Source: Petrosia ficiformis (taxonomy: Eukaryota > Porifera > Demospongiae > Haplosclerida > Petrosiidae). From it: DNA of 64,000 bases. The translations under genes were made by a program, and so were the position numbers. The DNA lies in assembly GCA_947044365.1 (NCBI GenBank), contig OX345645.1:3247741-3311740 (forward strand). The letters are read 5' to 3'. Shown piece by piece: positions 1 through 12,097 of the stretch; position 1 is the first letter of the stretch, and every line of letters starts with the position of its first letter. The notes under the pieces were generated by a model, which worked only from the letters and a program-made list of their open reading frames with translations, did no database searches and was not told the origin of the DNA.

Positions 1-42
1 TCCACTATTAAAAAGAACAGCATAAATCTTTCAATTAAAAGT

Positions 43-1370
43 TTATAACATAACATAATACCATTGACGAGGTGGAGTAATTGGAGATCCAACAGGGGGA
101 GAAGGACTCCTATCATCTGAAGAGTCACTCAACAGACTCACAAATGCACTAATAACAAAATAATCACAGTAGGTTTAGCTCAAAAACGCTAACTACAATA
201 ATATATATTTCATGCATGTATGTATGTTGTACAAATAGCAAAAAAATGGCTTACTTGTAGTTGGCAGATCTGAACAAATACTGTGAGCACGTTGGCATTT
301 CATCGTCACTAATTATAATCTCTTTCTTCACTGGCTTCTTATTATCCTTGCACTCATCCTTTTTTGAATTTTCAGTTGTGAAATCTGGGAGAGGGTCTAA
401 GAGTTCATCACTATCTGAATCTGTAAGCTAAAAGAATATAAATACCACGAAAGAAGTTATGACCATGTATAATAATTATTATGTATAATTTATATACAAT
501 TACATGTATAATTACATAATTTTATACTTTTTGTATTTCCATACTGACCTTCAGATCATCGTTTGCAAGAATATATATTGGAGACTTGTTGTTTTTCCCA
601 GAGATGGCACTTGCTGTCCATTTAAAGGATGATGACAATGCTGGCATGTTAAGAGATTTACTAGAGCCACCAGTTGGCTGCAGAACAGTGAATGAGAAAT
701 CTTCACGTCCTCCCATTGGAACAGAAAATACAGAAGAAATTTCCCTCATTATATCTGATTCTGTCATGTTAGAAGTGAGACGTATCTTTCCAATAAGGCC
801 ATTTTTTCCCATAAACTCCCTAACTTGAGCCCCTCGTGGAATCTTTATGGTCGATCTATCAGATCCGTAGTACTTGGGAAGGCACATTATATCTCTATCA
901 TATACTATAGCTTTAGGTTCAAGTCTACGTTTTGACCTCTGTGCCTTCTTGGTCAAATAAGTCGATGGTAGTAAAGATCTATACACCAAACATAGTTAGA
1001 ATTAATTATAATTATATCCTACTTATGAAAACATAAACATTATATATAATATACATAAATATATATAATTATTATATATATATATATATATAATTATATA
1101 TATATATATATATATAACTATAATTATATATAATTATATATGTATTCCCACCTTTTTTTTCAAAATTGGAGGTTCTGCAAAATCCTCATCATCTCTGCTG
1201 TCAATATCCTGCCTGTGCCTACTTCTAGGAGTCAAGGTTGAGCCACTTGAGCTTCTTTGATTTGTCTGATCAATCTGCTGCAGCACATCTGTAACGAGCT
1301 GACTCACAGCTGATTGTACAGTAGCTTGCAGTTCAGCAATAGATTTAGAGTCGGAGTTCTTAAGACATAA
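43..1370 (-). CDS. Unrecognised gene, 3' part; conserved-looking globular exon plus acidic Ser/Pro tail
   Basis: Exons that join in frame are 978..549, 427..255 and 148..43, ending in a TAA stop at 43-45. A further upstream exon (about 1370..1152) encodes a Ser/Arg-rich stretch ending in a lysine run. The 978..549 exon encodes a compact domain with the landmarks CLPKYYG, IPRGAQ, GLIGKIRL, LQPTGGSSKSL and IYILANDDL. The last two exons give an acidic, Ser/Asp-rich, low-complexity C-terminus ending TPPRQWYYVML. I loosely associate the globular part with multicopy metazoan proteins that sometimes carry a downstream HECT domain; no HECT is present here and I do not claim that identity. The upstream exon reaches its donor at 1151/1152 in phase 0, while the next exon needs phase 2; one base fewer in the eight-T run at 1153-1160 would fix this. 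No in-frame ATG is visible, so the 5' end is unresolved; a coding-looking segment with a good donor near 1840-1915 may be an earlier exon. Confidence 0.55.
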
Positions 1371-1474
1371 CAACGTGAAAGACTGAAAGTTTTCATATAC
1401 GCATGCGCAGATGACGTAAACCGTTATTTTTAACAAACAACCGCTCGTTTGTATTTTGAAGCGGTTATTTAGCA

Positions 1475-1940
1475 AATAACCAGTAAGTTGTTGAGGTAGT
1501 TATTTAGTAAATAACCGCTGTGGATAAAGTGCCTCGTTTTTAAAAGATTTTGAGACAAACGGCGCCCCATACCCTACAGGCCATAAAAATTGTGCAATCT
1601 GAACTCAGTATAATCTTAATCATACAGGTTCAAAATTACCCTCTGCACAATTGTTGAAGCAAGTCAATAACACTACAATTAGCTTTTCAGTCACTGTACA
1701 ACTATATACGTGCTACTCTATAAGTTTTGTGACAGGGTAAAGGTGATAATAAGGCATCTACAGAATCGAACAGACTTGTTGCAACTATATATGCTACTTT
1801 CTCTATAACCGTACTCTTATACATATTAAGTATCTTACCTTGTGTCCTGAGTCTTGTTTTTAATCCTGTCCAAAACCTCCGACGACGGTTGGTTACTGGA
1901 ACTATTAATTCCTTTATGAAAGTGAAAGTAAAACTTTTAG
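1475..1940. promoter_or_regulatory. Divergent promoter region (inferred)
   Basis: This short gap separates the unrecognised minus-strand gene from the plus-strand Roco-like gene. It holds a CRE-like TGACGTAA at about 1412 and two near-identical inverted motifs (TTATTTAGCAAATAACC and TTATTTAGTAAATAACC) at about 1467-1517. The head-to-head layout suggests a shared promoter, which is inference; no TATA box or initiator could be assigned with confidence. Confidence 0.3.
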
Positions 1941-1991
1941 ATGGGCGGTATTTTATTTCACTCCCCCTTGTTTGTGTGTAGACTCTATGCT

Positions 1992-4900
1992 ATGGATACT
2001 CCAAGAAGCTTTACGACAGAACTAGGTGAATTAACTTCAATGTCTCAAGAAACCACTTCATCTGATAAAACTAATGAGGTATGTATGTATGTAGCTATAT
2101 ATGTGTGTGTGTGTATATGTAGACTATGTAATATATATGTATATTATATGTATGTATGTAGCTATATAATTTATAAAAAATTATATAATTATATAATTAT
2201 ATAAATATAAATATCTATATACGTCAGAGTACAGCCAACTGTACTCTAACTGGCTATGGGCCAAAGCAAAAGACGAAGCTGCAAAGTTTCAGCTTAAAAC
2301 CCTTTTAAGGATAACTGTACTTTCTATTATAATTATGCTTGTTATACAGATTACTATATCCCTTCATTATCGTATTATATGTATGTTCATAATGAGGAAG
2401 AGTATACCTAAAAGCTTGTTAATATTCTGTTAACATTTATTCTTCACAGAACACCTTGCCTTCTGATGAAGATTATAGTTCACTGCCTCAACAAGACACT
2501 GAAGACAGTAGTACAAATGGTTCATCCAAACTTGTATACTCAACCGAACCTTCTCACTATGATTGGGGTTCACAAATAGAGACACCTTTAGATGAATTTG
2601 CAGACATTGCCGTACAACCGTCTGAACCATTTCATGGTAAGTATCTCAATCTACCTTAACTCTACTTTCCATTGCGTGTCCTAATTTTAGTGATTTTAAT
2701 GACTTACATAATAATCACTAAAACTAGTATACACTAATAATTATATTTCATGATCATTTCATTAGGCATATTAGGCATGGTTCTGAAATTCACTAAATGT
2801 ATGCTGAATTCAAGTGTTTAAAACTCGCTAAATTTAATGGATTAAATTAATAGTAGGCTTAAAGTACATAAATTAATTTATATTAATTTCTTACAGATCA
2901 GCAACTTAAAGAGTTGACAATTCAAAAGATGTTGGATTACATATTAAGTCATGATGCAACAGTACCTGTTTGCCTCTGCCTAGCAATAGTTTCAGGTCTA
3001 CCTCAATGTGGAAAGACAATCTCACTGGAGAAAATGCTTCATAACTCCATAGAGCTCAAACACAGGAAACTCTTTTCGCCATTTCTGGATCAGCCTATGC
3101 AGTTTAAAGTAAACAAGGAAAGCCTATCCTCTTATGATTTATGCGTCTTAGGAACTTCTCCACTCAAAAAATTGGCTTGGATGTTTTCTACAAAGCGTTA
3201 CGGCGTCACCATGTGCCTTCTTTCATACTTTGTCCGTTTATGCACTCATCGCAACATTCCCTGTGATCAATTACAGTTTATTTCATCAGCTGCAACCATT
3301 CTGGATCCCCTTCTCAACGAGCATGTTAAATGGCTGTTTGAGAAACTCCAACAAAGATGGATAACTGTGGCAAAAGAAGCTCCAAAACGGTTTGCCTTGC
3401 AAAATGGAATATGTCTACTCAATGTATTGGACGTTGGTCCTAGTAAAGCAATGTATGAATTCCTTCCATTTCTTAATCGATACTGTAAGAGTGCAATGAA
3501 TCTGGTCTGCTACAGTGCACATAGAGATGCCAATAAACTCCACATACCTCTTGACGAAAGTGAGTGTGGAGTTCACTTGATATATCCTAATCAACCACGA
3601 GTGAAACGGATGTTTCAAGGGATTGCTAATTCGGGTACCGCACCAGTGGTTTTTTATTGCAAGTAGAAGTAGTCCCAGTTTTGATGCTACATTAGAAAAC
3701 ACAGGAAATGCTTTGCAGGGCAACATAGAAGCAATGCAGTATTTGGAGAGGCTTGCTGAAGAGGAAGGCATAAAAATTGAACATCTTGAGTTCTTTCAAC
3801 AGGGGGAATCAAGGAATGTGAAACATGTGTTTGAAGCAATGATCGTGAAGGACATGCAGTTTTTCAAAACTATGCCGCTAAGATATATGCTACTGCATAG
3901 TGTCCTTGATTCAGAATCTCCTGCTTCATTAAAACAAGAGAAGAACTTGAACGTCTTTCGTTAGTTTACAACTTTCAAAATGGTGACATGGAGAACTTCC
4001 TAAGGCTTTTCTCAAGCTATGGGAGTATCCTTTACTTCCATGATATTCCTTCTCTTCGAAACTACATAGTTACCAATGTCTGGCAGTTCACACAACTTCT
4101 TCATGAGTTATACTATTCTAAAGAAGAAACAGCTTCAAAATTCGGTCTACTGAAACAGAGGGACAGTGAAGATTGGAAAATGATTTTCAGATTCCTCACG
4201 CATCTCCAAATTGCAGTGGAAGTTTCCTCAAACGAAGTGATATTTGAATCATCACACATTCCTATTGATCACAATGGTTTGTATTACTTTCTCCCGAGTG
4301 CACGTCGCATCCCACCTGAAAATATTCCATCAAATGAATCCATTTACATTTCTGTTAGTCCCACATACATCCCAGGAAATATGCAAGCACGTCTTGTCCA
4401 GTATTTACTAAAAGCTTCACGATGTATGTTAGTACCAACACAGCCAATCAACAGTACAACAGTTCAGTTCATTGCTGATGGTTGCGCTACATCGAAGGTG
4501 TACGTTAAAATTGTTAACGATGGAGACAGAATTGAGCTGCAGTTAGCTAATACTACTACTGCTATTGTTCACTCACTGGAGAAGCGAATAGAAGTCTGCA
4601 AGAAAGTTATCGAAGCCTGTTGTTACGCTTTAGACGCTATTGCTAATAATATCAAATATGCTTTCAGCATTCGTTGTGCTGGAGGAAATAACTATCACGA
4701 CTGCAACAAGGAAATAGAGTGTGACAAGTGCACAGATTTAAATTTGCTAAGACAACATTGGATTGATGCCTACAAATATGTGAGTGCATGTGTAATGTAT
4801 TATAATAGTGTTTCTATCATGACAGACACCATTACCATAGCAACCAAAGTGTTGTGAGCCTGTGACTGATAGAAGTAACATTATCAATTAGTTAACATAT

Positions 4901-6160
4901 ATTATATGCATACGTTTTAGACTTCAATGGCGGGGAGTAATAAACTCCTTGACTTTATCACGGAGTTTTCCTATAAAATATATGTACCTATTTAACTGTT
5001 ACAATATAGAATTCTTAGCTATTAGCCCATAAAAAGATTCCCCACTGCTAATAAGCTACACATGTCGCCAAACAGCATAACACAAAGTAATAATGTACTT
5101 ATGTGGGGTAATATGGAAGTGGTTTAGTTGCCCATCCAGACCTTGTTTGTATATTGTTTAGGTTTTTGACATTCCTACATCTTCTACCCTTTTTATTGAA
5201 ATATTGTAATGCTCATACAGCACATCATTAATTTGCTATATTTATACACAAATTAGTACTGTGGGAAAATACAGAATAATACTGTATGAGCTATCAAAAC
5301 TTTGTCACACTTTGATTTCAATGTAATATACCACAAGTTTATATAACTTGTCACTTCTCAATACAGTGAAAATGAATGTGATTATTTTTAAATATAATTA
5401 GTATACTTTAATAGTAAGTTTAAGGTATTATTGTTTGTATACATTAATTTTAGTTAGGGCTTTCTCGTTCAACACTCGCAACCGTGCTTAACTAATGCAA
5501 GTGCCAATGTATCTACATGTGTATACTTTTGCTACAATATGAAGAACTTGACAGTATAAATTTCAATTCACCCTGCATGTAATAACATAGCTACTCTGTA
5601 CTAGTTACAATCAATTAGTTGAAGCACTATAATTCAAACAACATGCTCGTTAATTGTATACATCCTCTTTAGATGATTATAATTTTGCAAATTGTATATT
5701 ATATATATAGTCAAAATTTTATTTTATGTATTCTTTTGTACATTCTATTATAGGCCAATTTCTCAAATGAACACCATCTTGAAGAAGGTATGAAGAAGTA
5801 GTTTATGCATGTATAACATCAAAATTAAAGTATAATATACATTTAGTGTTTGTTTATATCTTTTCAGATATCATTACTGCTGAGGAATATGCTCAAATTG
5901 CGACTGCACTTGATATTGAAATTCGTGGCGATCCATTGAAAATCAGTAGTCTTTGTGAAGAGTTAAAAATAGAAGAATCCGAACATGCCATAGCAGATAT
6001 TCCAGGATGGCAAAAGTTTCTTCAAATCTTTTTACTATGGGAACGCAGCAAGGAATACAAGAACTGCTCCAAAAAGGAATTGTCAGTTATTCTTTCCAAC
6101 CTTGGGTACAAAAAGATAGCTTTAGAGTTTTTTCCAAAGTTTATGATTTGTTTACTTTGA
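1992..6160 (+). CDS. Roco-like P-loop NTPase with C-terminal death-like domain, paralogue 1
   Basis: Five exons: 1992-2078, 2450-2636, 2897-4779, 5754-5787 and 5868-6160 (TGA stop). The phases (0,1,0,1) match those of the two paralogues downstream, giving about 827 residues. An acidic Ser/Thr-rich N-terminus leads to a canonical Walker A, GLPQCGKT, near residues 125-132. The middle has the COR-like landmark FSSYGSILYF, then a Cys/His cluster (RCAGGNNYHDC...CDKC) and HWIDA at the end of the large exon. The last exon is a death-fold candidate: PGWQKFLQIFLLW, a charged stretch, then a final helix. Paralogue alignment shows two compensating single-base shifts inside exon 3: one extra T in the run 3650-3655 and one missing A in the run 3931-3934. 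Between them the frame carries stops, so the gene as written is interrupted; I favour sequence error over decay because the net shift is zero and all else is intact. Alternative starts are ATG 1941 and 2040; 1992 has the best context (G at -3, G at +4). The likely role is a nucleotide-driven signalling switch, by analogy with DAPK1 and other ROC-COR-death proteins. Confidence 0.75.
5754..5787 (+). other. Conserved micro-exon of paralogue 1
   Basis: This 34-base exon is flanked by AG and GT and encodes ANFSNEHHLEE plus one base. It corresponds to the 43-base exons at 8134-8176 and 17814-17856 in the other paralogues (C-E-S/L-L-x... R-L-Q/T pattern) and joins the NTPase exon to the death-like exon. 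The 974-base intron before it holds no other gene that I can see. Confidence 0.7.
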
Positions 6161-6559
6161 ATAATTATTCCTATAGTGGTATATATAGTTATATATATTA
6201 TATATATATATAATACTATAATTGATATGATGGCTAGGTTTATGGCAGGAAATTAGTGTCAGAATTAAACGTCTTTTTTTAAAGAAAACTGTTTTTTCGA
6301 ATATATATAATATTTTTAAATGCATATTTTCAAATTTTTTTTTCTTTTAAGCCATACAAAACTACACCATTAATGATAAAATTATAAATAATTTATATTT
6401 TAAAACAATTATAATGTAAAAGTCTGAAACACAAGAAGTCAATAGAATAATAAAGACGAATAGTGTATAACAAATTCAATATAAAACATTACATCATTAC
6501 AAAATTAATAGTGGTGTAAAAAATAATTAACTTAAAACCAGTTCAAAAACAAAATTCAA

Positions 6560-7550
6560 TTAATGATATATATCCAAAAAAGGATTTAAAATATCCTTCA
6601 AGTCATTCTTAGTACATCCCTTCTTATGTTTCTTCATCTTCTTCGACCACATCAGAAATAGAATAGTGAATAACTGCCAGCCATGATATCCCTCTAGACA
6701 CTGCAGAGGATCACCTTCTTCCTGAGATAAACCGAGAGCCTTAATTACTTCCTTCAATTCGCCGGTATTTAGTGACTTTCCATTGAGAGTATTTGCTAAT
6801 TCAGCTATGAATTCAGGACTTAATGAAGCTACAAAATAACAGGGCAAGGAAACTCATGAATAAAGCAATCAAAAATGTTATGAGGCACATTTTTACATAA
6901 TTATACAATGCATGAGAAAAGACCCTGACAGATATATCTAACTTACTTTCTTGAAGCCTATGCTGATTATCTAATAAAAGCGATTGACACTGTAAAAGAC
7001 AAACCACATAATTATACAGTAATACAAACAGCCAGAAACAGCTTACCATTTTCGAAGCCTCTATCAACGACAACGCTTTTCCAGTGTTTTGTTTTGCTGT
7101 ACACACTCCTCACAGAAATCAGAATCTTTGTCTCCATACAAGTAATGGTATCTGCTATTATTAGCACAACAAAGTAGCCCAATGTTAAAACGTAATCCTC
7201 TTTTGAAATCAGCTTCGTTACAAAAAGCTTTACAGCATACCTCCAAAAGACAAACACGTTTTGACACATTGTGGATTAGCTGTGCTTGCAGGTAGCAATC
7301 GCAATTCGGTCATTTTACCATGATAAATTATATGAAGTTCACTATCTACAGCAGTGCTTGTATATACATGTAGTCTAAACTTAGTAAGATTGAATGGTTT
7401 ACAAGCTATTAGAGTAGGTTTATACCTTTCTTTATTTTTCAACTCTATTGACAAAGATGAAACCTCAGGAATCTCACAGCAACAGGTTCAACTTTTGCAG
7501 CCATTCCAAGTGACATTAACATGTGCATGAATTTATCCATGTGTACATTT
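6560..7550 (-). pseudogene. Truncated 3' copy of the Roco-death family
   Basis: This is a near copy of the 3' end of the gene at 17400-20709. The death-like exon (6828..6560) and the 43-base micro-exon (6989..6947) keep open frames and splice sites. The remnant of the large exon (about 7550..7055) is broken. A two-base loss in the codons corresponding to TCVCLLEV, a further shift that replaces RHCWIDAS with a stop, and a deletion of roughly 150 bases near 7430 relative to the parent all remove the frame. The copy stops near 7550, so the P-loop and most of the COR-like region are missing. It lies just downstream of paralogue 2 on the same strand. The death-like exon could still be used by read-through from paralogue 2, but nothing shows that it is. 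Confidence 0.8.
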
Positions 7551-7732
7551 TCTTTATTGTAAGACCATAAAAATTAATCAATAAAATGTGTAGAAGTAAA
7601 AAGAATGAGCTGCTATTGCACTTTAACAAAATAGAAAGAAATCAATTCATATTAGCAAAAAATATCCTTCCTGTTTATTGAATGGTTTTAAAGGTACTAA
7701 TACCAAATCACCTTTTAGATAAGCAATACATC

Positions 7733-10700
7733 TTAAACAGTAAGATCTATATCAAGGGTTTGTTTCACAATGTCAATTAGATTGTCTTTTGTGCATGATT
7801 CGTTACATTTCAATCTCTCTTTTTCCCACATTAAGAATAGCACTGTGAAAAATTTCCAGCCATCATAATCATTCACGTCATCTGCATCTATACCAAGAGC
7901 TTCAGTCAGTCTCTTTAGCTGGCACTCATTCAGTGATTGACAATTAAGATTCTCTGCTGTAGTTGCCAGAAATTTCTGATCTAAAGATACTGTGTGCATG
8001 TGCCAAACAATATAAGAAATATGATCACTTCTGTTAAAACAATATAAAAAGATATTAGTGTATTGAATATAAGCCTTAAAAAAAGTTGATACTTAATCAA
8101 TATCAATACTACAATGCATATACATGTACATACCATGTGTTAGTCGGAGTGAATCTTTTGTAGTCAGTAGTTCACACTGCAATGGAAAAAAATACAGGAC
8201 AAATTCATTTATGTATATATGCAGCCACCGTGTTATATATGTAAATAACTCAAAACAAAACATTTAAACATTTTTCGAGGCCTAAATGTATGGCTAATGG
8301 TGATCTACACATGCATCTCAGATAGGAAGCATTGGTATAATAGTTCTCACCATTTTAGCAGCATTGATCCAACATTTACGTTTCTGATCTTTTTCATTCA
8401 ATTCTTGACAATGAACACAGAAATCAGATTCTTTATCGTGGTACAAATAGTGGTAGTACATCTTCCCACTGACATGACACTGCAACCCTATATTAAAATG
8501 CACCTCTTTTGTGAAAGTCGATTTTTTATTTAATGCTTTACAACATACTGTAAGGATCGATGTACACGTGTCAACAAATGATTGAGAAATCAAAACCTCC
8601 TCCTTTATGCTATCGTTTAATCTAAGTTCAGTTGTATCACCACGATAAATGATATCAACCTCCACAGAGCTAGTATCCACAGCAAAGCTGAACCTTGTAC
8701 AATTAAATTCCGTACATGCAATCAATGTTGCTTTTGCCAGTTGCTTGAGTATAAACTGTGTAAGAATGGATTCAGCATTGTGAGTAACATACTCATTCTC
8801 TTTTTTAATATATGCAGAACTAATGCTACAGTCATCAGGAGATAAACGACCTTCACGGGCTGTAGGTATATAATATGCCTCTTGTTGCAATGAAGAAAAA
8901 TCGACAATTTTATAACGTTCTTTTTCTAACTTTGTTGCTATTCCTACTGAAATAAGAATATCCATGAATATTTTTGAGATTGGCCCTAGAATGTTCTTAG
9001 CAACAGAATTTAATACAATGCCATATTGAGCAATTAGATTATGTGGGTCATTATGTAATTTTGGATGATAAAGCTGGTCTAAAAGATCCATGAAGCATTG
9101 TATATCTACTATTACATTCTGTTCTAGTGGTTCAAATATTGGGCAATACAAAAGACTTCCAAATTCTGTAAATGTTTTCAAGAATGATTTTACATTTTGT
9201 TCATCCATTTCAAGCATTTTTGCAAAACCACATATTGCGTTAAAGGACATGATGATTTGTGGGTGTGGTTTGTTCACTGGACCTGCTTCAGTTGATGATG
9301 ACAGCATTGGTGGTTCTTTTGAACTGACAGATGCAATGAGGCTACGCAAGAACATCCATTTTAGAGGAACATGCAAATGAAAATAATTGTTCTGTACAAT
9401 GATTTTCTCTGCGACTTCTTGCAACTTTTTTATTGAAGAGGAATCGTTTGGATTAACATAAAGCCATTCTTCATAAAATATGTCTTTAATGCCAAGCTCT
9501 TCTGCTCGTTTTAAAATCTTACTTTTCACTGTCATTTGAAGATCAAGATCAGTCTTGTCATCTATAGTGGCTACCATAACTGCTCGAGGACCTTTCTGTG
9601 TTTTGGAGTCATATCCAGCAGCAGCATGATGCAAAATATAAGTCAGTCGGGATCTTTGTCCCAGAACTTGGTAATGGTCAGGACGATCTTTGTATTTTGG
9701 AGCACTCAAATCAGGAGGTTTTGACAGATCTTCACCATCACGTTCCAGCGAGAAAAATACAAAGTGAACTAGCTTTGTACAACTTACGGCAAACACTGGA
9801 AGGATATCATAAAGTGCTTTATTAAAACCAATATCAAGCCCAATTGCTATAGACAAACCCTCTTGAAATACACGTTTACTTAGTTCTCCGTCTTTTATTC
9901 GTGTGTGGAGCTTTTCACATTCATTGTAAACAAACTTGAAGTGGTCATTTATAATTTTGTTGTCAAACATTTTAACTGATGTTTCCGAGAAGGGATGAAA
10001 CTTGATGTCTTTTACATCAATATCACGAAGTATATTTGTACGTAAAAGATCTGAATAAGTGAAACAAACCGTGTTATATCGCCTGGTTGTTGGTGACCAA
10101 TAGAACTTATTAAAGGGATATTCTCCAAATACGCAAACATTGTATGTTGTGAGACATCGATCGCTTGGAGTCTGAAAGAACTTCTGTGTTACTATAGATG
10201 ACATAGGAGGGATCATGGATTGCCTAAATACTTTACTCAGAATGGAAGTTTTAAAACAGTATGGCAGGCCAGTAATTGCAACAGCAGAAGAGCTAATTGG
10301 AACTTGACTGCGAAGAATCCTTTGCTTTAATTTCCTTGCATTCACAGGAGATGGTTTCGAGCCTGTGAATAATGAGATATCAACATATCAATAATTACTG
10401 AATATTACTATAATTATATAACTATATAGCTCTCTCTCTCTATAAATATATATAATGATACTTTGGTTTAGCCGATTCCAGAATTGCATAAAATAAAATT
10501 TATAATAATTGTAGCGGGACCACAGGTCTATAATTAAGTATTCATGAAGTCATTATGCAGGGATGATTAATATGAAAGAGAGAAACAAATGTTGTCTGAA
10601 TCCATTTATACATACTTCACTTTGCACAGAAAATATTGAATAAAGTTTTGAATATACATTATAATAAAAATCTTTGCAAGCTAAGCATAGTCATATTCAT

Positions 10701-12097
10701 GCTAAATTGGTATGGATAGCAAAATAAATTTGTGTGCATACCTTTATCTGGTAAGCAATATCCTGATGTAATTTCTAGTACAGACTGTAGTTCAGTTTTA
10801 TCATCATATTTCCAACCACATATTTGATTTCCTGGCTCCACAGGGTTAGATGTATTGCGATAGTTGGAATTACTAGCATATTTAGATTCAACAAGATAGT
10901 TCTATAAGGATAGAATATGATTATGATGGTTAAAAATGAGACTATATATGTATACACAATGTAAGTTAGCACTAATGCCCTTTCAGCATGCTTAAATCAC
11001 TTGGAATAATCAATAACAGATCATAATCAAGCATTTAGCTAGCATACTAAGGGGGCACAAGTATTAGACATGCACCAGAAAAAAAGCGTTTTTACTATTC
11101 ATAAACTCTGATTATGTTTTTTATCAATATAACACACAGGGTTGGTAATATCGGTGTTAGGAGGTATTGCTCCTCTCTTTCAATTCAATTTCATTGGTAA
11201 AAAGAATCCAATTGTCCTAAAAAAACAACTATCTAAGTGTTCAAAAAATACATTTACTACCAAGTAAAGAGACAATAGGTTGTTTATCATTTTATATAAA
11301 ACAAGTGTATATAGAGAAAAAAACATCCCTATATTTGCTTTGTGATGACTATGTATTAAGCATTGCTGATGGCACTAGTGTCTCTACCTTTCTGTGTACT
11401 CCTGGGGCCTGAAGACGTAAGTGTAAGCCTAATTGCAGTCTAAATACACAGATGTCTGATGAACTGACTGAGGTACTCCTTCAAGGTTCTAAATGATGAC
11501 TTCCTCGTGTCTGAAACTCAACAACTTATCATATTTACTTGTTAAAGATTCTTGCATAATATCTATACTGTTTCTCTGCTATATACAACAGTTATTAGCA
11601 GTTTTACATCCTTTCTGAATCTTCCTGGCTGGTCTGTAGCTCAAACGCGCGTTCTTTTACGCGCCACGCCCATTAATTGACCGAGCCCCCCCGGGAATGA
11701 CGCAACTTCCTTAACTACGTATACAACGCATAGTCGCGCAAGTGACACAAGAATATAATTATAATTATAATTATATATAATATATATATACATTAAACCC
11801 CGTGGAAAGCAATTATAGGGATGGCCCTACGGGCCATAATAACATCAGTATCAAGATACACCAATATTACCCAGCTTTAATATTCAAATTTGACCACATA
11901 TTTTAGTATTGCTTTTTAAGTTTTTCTAATTCTGAGCATAGAGTACTGCAAGTATATCTTCCAGCCTAATACAGATGGAAAGGTATCTGGTGTTTTTGGC
12001 AGGGTTTATATAGGCATGGCCTGCTAAGCCATGACTTAATTAAGATGTTGATTATAATATCATAATACAATCTAATTACCTCATCAGAGGAAGTCAT
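7733..12097 (-). CDS. Roco-like P-loop NTPase with death-like domain, paralogue 2
   Basis: Coding exons are 12097..12080 (MTSSDE), 10901..10742, 10362..8351, 8176..8134 and 7989..7733 (TAA stop). Lengths and phases sum to an uninterrupted 829 codons. The P-loop position (residues 91-98) reads GLPYCFKT, with Phe where Walker A normally has the Gly before Lys. The COR-like region has VPLKWMFLRSL followed by TEFGSLLYCPIF and a hydrophobic strand, VIVDIQCFMDLL, as in the winged-helix part of COR/STAND proteins. The C-terminal Cys/His cluster is CHVSGKMYYHYLYHD...FCVHC...KCW. The last exon has the death-like core YDGWKFFTVLFLMW and a CTKDNLIDIV helix. The start is inferred from similarity of this tiny exon and its donor to exon 1 of paralogue 1. 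The first intron is 1.2 kb and carries a dispersed repeat (11620-11850). A non-coding first exon near 13434-13500 may splice to 12136. Confidence 0.82.
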
